From: Tateyamaria sp. ANG-S1
GTDB taxonomy: Bacteria; Pseudomonadota; Alphaproteobacteria; Rhodobacterales; Rhodobacteraceae
Assembly (NCBI RefSeq): GCF_000814025.1
Contig: NZ_JWLL01000003.1
Location: forward strand, 829,639 to 874,274
Reading direction: 5' to 3'
DNA length: 44,636 nt
Part shown: in pieces, positions 41,131-44,636 of the stretch
How positions within the stretch are numbered: position 1 is the first letter of the stretch
Layout: every line of letters begins with the position of its first letter
Position numbers and translations under genes: made by a program
Notes under the pieces: generated by a model
Databases searched by the model: none
The model's input: only the letters and a program-made list of their open reading frames with translations
What the model was told of the DNA's origin: nothing

Positions 41131-41139
41131 TTATCCACA
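41131..41139 (+). promoter_or_regulatory. DnaA box upstream of dnaE
   Basis: TTATCCACA, a perfect DnaA box, lies 50 bases before the dnaE start in the dnaE-arsR divergent region. It has the same orientation relative to its gene as the boxes before nrdJ and the lipoprotein gene. Confidence 0.6.
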
Positions 41140-41148
41140 GGCTATAAG

Positions 41149-41212
41149 TTAGCTATTTAGCTAAGTGTCTTGACTCGAATCGCGCCACTCCAATACTTAG
41201 TCACATGACTAA
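41149..41212 (+). promoter_or_regulatory. ArsR-type operators and promoter of the ArsR/SRPBCC operon
   Basis: Two 16-bp palindromes of the form TTAG-N8-CTAA lie 48 bases apart: TTAGCTATTTAGCTAA (41149-41164) and TTAGTCACATGACTAA (41197-41212). The second includes the ATG at 41205. Between them are TTGACT (41170-41175) and AATACT (41192-41197), spaced 16 bases like a sigma-70 promoter. Binding by the encoded regulator would block both the promoter and the start codon. Confidence 0.6.
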
Positions 41213-41534
41213 CCAAATCGACAGGTTCTTCAGCGCACTCTCCGACCCCACCCGCCGGGCGGTGGTCGAACAGCTGATCGACGGCCCTGCTGCCGTCAGC
41301 GCGCTGCATGACGGGCACGCCATGGCGCTGCCGACATTCATGAAGCACCTCAAGGTGATGGAAGACAGCGGGTTGGTCACAAGCACCAAGAAAGGGCGCG
41401 TGCGCACCTATCAAATGCGCCAGGATGCTCTGCGCGCCGGGGCCGACTGGCTGAACGCGCACCGGACGATGTGGGAGGCGCGGATGGACCGCCTGTCCCG
41501 CCTTGCCGACCACATGGAAAGGACACGATCATGA
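41205..41534 (+). CDS. ArsR-family winged-helix regulator
   Basis: The 109-residue protein has the ArsR fold: 'RFFSALSDPTRRAVVEQLID', 'LPTFMKHLKVMEDSGLVTST' (recognition helix) and 'KKGRVRTYQM' (wing). It lacks the metal-binding cysteine motif of true ArsR/SmtB. It belongs to the group that pairs with SRPBCC/AHSA1 proteins, and such a gene follows with a four-base overlap. Palindromes covering its promoter and start codon suggest autorepression. The inducer is unknown. Confidence 0.9.
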   Translation: MTNQIDRFFSALSDPTRRAVVEQLIDGPAAVSALHDGHAMALPTFMKHLKVMEDSGLVTSTKKGRVRTYQMRQDALRAGADWLNAHRTMWEARMDRLSRLADHMERTRS

Positions 41535-41989
41535 GCACCGATACCGGACATTTCGACCTCAGCCGCACCATGCCGCTGACGCCGGACCGGCTGTGGCACC
41601 TGCTGACCGACGGCCAGATGCGCGAGGCCTGGGGCGCCCCTGAGGAAGGCATGGTGCTGATCATGGACAAATCCGATTTCCGCGTGGGCGGCCATGAAAC
41701 GCACCGCTGCGGGCCTGCGGACAACCCCGAATTCACGGTGGATACGCGCTGGTACAGGATCGACGGACCGCACGACGCGGCCTTTACCGAGACAGTCATT
41801 ACCGGCGGGGCCGCCATCGCGACAACTCTGGTCACCTACCGGGTGACGGCGGACGGGACGGGATCGCGCCTCGACGTTTCGGTCGCGGTGTCGTCCTTCA
41901 CCGGGCCGGACGCGGATGGCGAGTTCATGGCGGGCTGGGAGGCCGGGTTGGCCAACCTTGAGGCACTGGCCACCAAGATGGCGGCGTAA
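41531..41989 (+). CDS. SRPBCC/AHSA1-family protein
   Basis: The 152-residue protein has the START/Bet v1-like fold of the AHSA1 group: 'LSRTMPLTPDRLWHLLTDG', 'WGAPEEGMVLIMDKSDFRVG', and a C-terminal helix ending 'AGWEAGLANLEALATKMAA'. These proteins bind hydrophobic ligands; most have no known activity. The ATGA overlap with the ArsR-type gene is the usual two-gene arrangement, so it is probably the only target of that regulator. Confidence 0.88.
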   Translation: MSTDTGHFDLSRTMPLTPDRLWHLLTDGQMREAWGAPEEGMVLIMDKSDFRVGGHETHRCGPADNPEFTVDTRWYRIDGPHDAAFTETVITGGAAIATTLVTYRVTADGTGSRLDVSVAVSSFTGPDADGEFMAGWEAGLANLEALATKMAA

Positions 41990-42119
41990 CCGCCCGGCCC
42001 GCTTGCCTTTGCCTGCCCGCCTGCCCTACCTTACCCGCTGACAGCCCGCCCTTCGGTCTACGCCGCATCGACCGAGGGGCCGTATCAGGGGCGTTGGTAC
42101 CGCGGCAGGCACATATAAC

Positions 42120-43505
42120 ATGCGCACGACCTTTCTTCTGAACGGAAGCGAGATCACGGCGGACACTTCCCCGACTACGACACTTCTGGACTGGCTGCGA
42201 GACCGCCCCGGCCTGACCGGCACCAAGGAAGGCTGCAACGAGGGCGATTGCGGCGCCTGTTCGGTCATGGTGACGGATCAGGCTGGCGCACGGGCGCTGA
42301 ATGCCTGCATCCTGTTCATGCCGCAGCTTGAGGGCAAGGCGATCCGCACGGTCGAGGGGATCGCCGCGCCGGACGGCACGTTGCACCCTGTCCAGCAGGC
42401 GATGATCGAGCACCATGGCAGCCAATGCGGCTTCTGCACGCCGGGGTTCATCACGACGATGGCGACGGCGCACCTGAACGGCGAGACGGACCATGACACG
42501 GCCCTTGCGGGCAACCTTTGCCGTTGCACGGGCTACGCGCCCATTATACGCGCCGCCAAGGCCGCTGAAACAGCGCCGGTCCCCGATCATGTAAACGACA
42601 CTCCCCTTCTTCTGACTGAAAATACCACGGGGGAGGCTCCAACGGAGCCGGGGGCAGAGCCCCCAACAACGCCCGAGGCCCTCGCCACGTGGATGAATGA
42701 AAATCCCGGCGGCACGCTTATTGCAGGAGCCACGGATGTGGGCCTGTGGGTGACGAAGGATTTCCGCGACCTCGGGCCGGTGGCCTTTTTGAACCGCATT
42801 CCCGCGCTGAGTGGTGTTGAGGTCGGCGAAGACGAGATACGGATTGGTGCGGCGACGACGCTGACCGATCTGCATGATGTCATGGCCGAGCATCACCCCG
42901 CCTTTGCAGAGTTGATCCGCCGCTATGGCTCCGTCCAGGTGCGCAATGCGGCGACGATTGGCGGCAATATCGCCAACGGCTCGCCTATCGGAGATGGTTC
43001 GCCCGCGCTGATTGCGCTTGGGGCCACGCTGCATTTGCGGTCCGTCGATGGTGTGCGAGAGATGCCGATTGAGGACTTCTTCATCGACTATGGCAAGCAG
43101 GACCGTGCGGAGAACGAGTTTGTGGAAGCTATCACGATCCCGCGCGGGCCGGATCATCTGCGCTGCTACAAGCTGTCGAAACGGTTCGATCAGGATATCT
43201 CGGCCGTCTGCGGTTGCTTTTGGATCGACGTCGAGGACGGAGAAGTGCGCGAGGTGCGCCTCGCCTTTGGCGGGATGGCTGGCACGCCCAAGCGGGCGAA
43301 GCGAGCCGAGGCTGCGCTGCGCGGCATGCCTTGGACCGATGCGACCGTGGCAAGCGCCATGCAGGCGATGACACGGGATTTCACGCCGATGTCGGATATG
43401 CGGGCCTCTGCCCAGTACCGGATGGAGGCGGCGCAGAACATGCTGCTGCGTGCATGGCTTGAAGATCAGGGGCAGGCCACGAATGTGTTGGAGGTGCGGG
43501 CATGA
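42120..43505 (+). CDS. xdhA: Xanthine dehydrogenase small subunit
   Basis: The 461-residue subunit carries two [2Fe-2S] clusters and FAD. The first cluster has 'GCNEGDCGACSVMV' with a later 'NAC'; the second has 'QCGFCTPGF' with 'CRCTGY'. The FAD domain begins at about residue 200, with 'GATDVGLWVTKDFRDLG' and 'GNIANGSPIGDG', and a C-terminal CO_deh_flav_C domain follows. It passes electrons from the molybdenum subunit to NAD. Between the iron-sulfur and FAD domains (about residues 155-185) the linker contains two G/C-rich palindromes translated as Pro/Glu/Ala-rich sequence. The stop overlaps xdhB by four bases. Confidence 0.94.
   Translation: MRTTFLLNGSEITADTSPTTTLLDWLRDRPGLTGTKEGCNEGDCGACSVMVTDQAGARALNACILFMPQLEGKAIRTVEGIAAPDGTLHPVQQAMIEHHGSQCGFCTPGFITTMATAHLNGETDHDTALAGNLCRCTGYAPIIRAAKAAETAPVPDHVNDTPLLLTENTTGEAPTEPGAEPPTTPEALATWMNENPGGTLIAGATDVGLWVTKDFRDLGPVAFLNRIPALSGVEVGEDEIRIGAATTLTDLHDVMAEHHPAFAELIRRYGSVQVRNAATIGGNIANGSPIGDGSPALIALGATLHLRSVDGVREMPIEDFFIDYGKQDRAENEFVEAITIPRGPDHLRCYKLSKRFDQDISAVCGCFWIDVEDGEVREVRLAFGGMAGTPKRAKRAEAALRGMPWTDATVASAMQAMTRDFTPMSDMRASAQYRMEAAQNMLLRAWLEDQGQATNVLEVRA
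42635..42664. repeat. Two adjacent palindromes inside the xdhA linker
   Basis: GGCTCC-AAC-GGAGCC (42635-42649) is followed without gap by GGGGGC-AGA-GCCCCC (42650-42664). Double hairpins of this kind are familiar from intergenic regions of Rhodobacterales. Here they are in frame within a coding sequence. Confidence 0.65.
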
Positions 43506-44636
43506 CAGTCGCAAAACCTCTGCCCCACGATGCCGCTCATCTGCATGTGACCGGGGCCGCGCGTTATGTGGACGATATACCCAGCCCGACGGGTACTTTG
43601 CATCTGGCTTTTGGCATCAGTGACGTCGCCCGCGGGCAGATCACGGCGATGGATTTGGAGGCTGTGCGAGCTGCGGATGGCGTCGTCGCCGTTCTGGTTG
43701 CGGGCGATCTGCCTTTTGCCAATGACGTCTCGCCGTCGGCCCATGATGAGCCTTTGCTGTCCGACGGGTCGGTGCACTATCTGGGCCAGCCCCTGTTTCT
43801 GGTCGTCGCCCGCTCGCATCTGGCGGCGCGTCATGCTGCGCGGTTGGGTAAGGTCGAGATTGCTGAGGAGGATCCGATCCTGACCATTGATCAGGCCTTG
43901 GCCGCGGGCACCCGGTTCGAAGACGGCCCGCGCATCTATGCCCGCGGTGATGCGGCCGCGGCCATGGGCGGGGCAGAGCACCGCCTTACAGGGTCGTTCG
44001 AGATTGGCGGGCAGGAGCACTTTTATCTTGAGGGGCAGGCTGCGTTGGCATTGCCCGGTGAGGATGGCGACATGCACGTCATCTCCTCCACCCAGCATCC
44101 GACCGAGATTCAGCACAAGGTGGCCGATGCGCTTGGCGTGCCCATGCATGCGGTACGCTGCGAGACGCGGCGGATGGGCGGCGGCTTTGGCGGGAAGGAA
44201 AGCCAGGGCAATGCGCTGGCTGTCGCCTGCGCCGTGGCCGCCCGGCTGACCGGTGCCCCCTGCAAGATGCGCTATGACCGCGATGACGATATGGTCATCA
44301 CCGGCAAGCGGCATGATTTTCGGATCGATTATGACGTGGGCTTTGATGGCGAGGGCCGCATCACCGCGCTGGATGTGTGCCAGTATGTGCGCTGCGGCTG
44401 GGCCATGGATCTGTCCCTGCCAGTGGCCGACCGGGCGATGTTGCATGCCGACAATGCCTATTGGCTGCCGGATGTGCGGATCGAGAGCCATCGTCTGCGC
44501 ACCAACACGCAGTCTGCTACTGCGTTTCGCGGCTTTGGCGGGCCGCAGGGGATGCTGGGGATGGAGCGGATTGTCGATCATGTGGCGGGTCATCTGGGGC
44601 TTGATCCGCTGGCGGTGCGCGTTGCGAATTTCTATC
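43502..44636 (+). CDS. xdhB: Xanthine dehydrogenase molybdenum-binding subunit (5' part)
   Basis: The frame runs from the ATG at 43502, overlapping xdhA by four bases, to the end of the window without a stop. About 378 of the roughly 780 residues expected are visible. The N-terminal a/b hammerhead region ('HLHVTGAARYVDDIPSPTGT') and the first molybdopterin-binding part ('HFYLEGQAALALPGEDG', 'RRMGGGFGGKESQGNALAVA', 'TAFRGFGGPQGML') are typical of XdhB. The enzyme oxidises hypoxanthine and xanthine to urate in purine breakdown. The maturation gene xdhC, often next, would lie outside the window. Confidence 0.93.
   Translation, partial: MTVAKPLPHDAAHLHVTGAARYVDDIPSPTGTLHLAFGISDVARGQITAMDLEAVRAADGVVAVLVAGDLPFANDVSPSAHDEPLLSDGSVHYLGQPLFLVVARSHLAARHAARLGKVEIAEEDPILTIDQALAAGTRFEDGPRIYARGDAAAAMGGAEHRLTGSFEIGGQEHFYLEGQAALALPGEDGDMHVISSTQHPTEIQHKVADALGVPMHAVRCETRRMGGGFGGKESQGNALAVACAVAARLTGAPCKMRYDRDDDMVITGKRHDFRIDYDVGFDGEGRITALDVCQYVRCGWAMDLSLPVADRAMLHADNAYWLPDVRIESHRLRTNTQSATAFRGFGGPQGMLGMERIVDHVAGHLGLDPLAVRVANFY

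Noticed and set aside
1..44636. tRNA genes or CRISPR array
   Set aside because: No T-loop/acceptor arrangement was found in any intergenic gap, and no regularly spaced repeat array beyond the four short iteron-like copies.

Overview
The window looks like a chromosome segment of a marine alphaproteobacterium of the Roseobacter group (Rhodobacterales). This rests on protein families recognised by eye: a class II B12-dependent ribonucleotide reductase, the overlapping run hisS-hisZ-hisG, a DUF1489 protein, SlyX, a DnaE1-type polymerase, XdhA/XdhB, and several organosulfur genes (a DmdA-type demethylase, methionine gamma-lyase, a cysteate/D-cysteine lyase, and a betaine-type ABC transporter). No rRNA, tRNA, CRISPR array or complete insertion sequence was found.

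The window has two halves. About 1-29,400 is accessory in character: moderate G+C, many regulators next to small catabolic clusters, and a probable transposition-gene remnant at the left edge. From about 29,447 to the end the G+C is visibly higher and the genes are housekeeping ones.

Layout. 1-3,250: truncated TniQ-like gene, DUF427 protein, orphan DnaB-like ATPase, DUF2218 protein. 3,275-4,941: exported protein of unknown function and a TMEM175-type channel. 4,955-11,805: a minus-strand catabolic cluster with an exported molybdenum hydroxylase (IorAB type), porin, SDR, LysR regulator, double SnoaL protein and secreted ABM-type protein. A shared operator-like motif lies before the LysR gene and before the cluster's first gene. 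12,163-17,646: minus-strand operon of a CuyA/D-cysteine desulfhydrase-type lyase, a complete ProX-ProV-ProW importer and an alpha/beta hydrolase, with a divergent LysR gene at 17,760.

18,660-25,637: a methionine-degradation locus laid out like Pseudomonas mdeR-mdeA-mdeB, but with a DMSP-demethylase homologue between mdeA and mdeB and an NhaC-type transporter behind. My main hypothesis is a pathway in which a methylated sulfonium amino acid (S-methylmethionine is the best fit) is demethylated to methionine. MdeA would cleave that to methanethiol and 2-oxobutyrate, and MdeB would oxidise the latter to propionyl-CoA. The neighbouring betaine-type importer may supply the substrate. 26,162-29,326: GNAT protein, small membrane and exported proteins (including a tandem paralogous pair) and an XRE regulator.

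29,447-44,636: nrdJ, DUF1489, hisG-hisZ-hisS, slyX, a lipoprotein, dnaE, an ArsR/SRPBCC pair and xdhA-xdhB (xdhB runs off the end). Non-coding features here include three perfect DnaA boxes upstream of nrdJ, dnaE and the lipoprotein gene, an iteron-like repeat group, a low-G+C patch inside hisS, a 36-bp inverted repeat behind two convergent genes, and paired ArsR-type palindromes.
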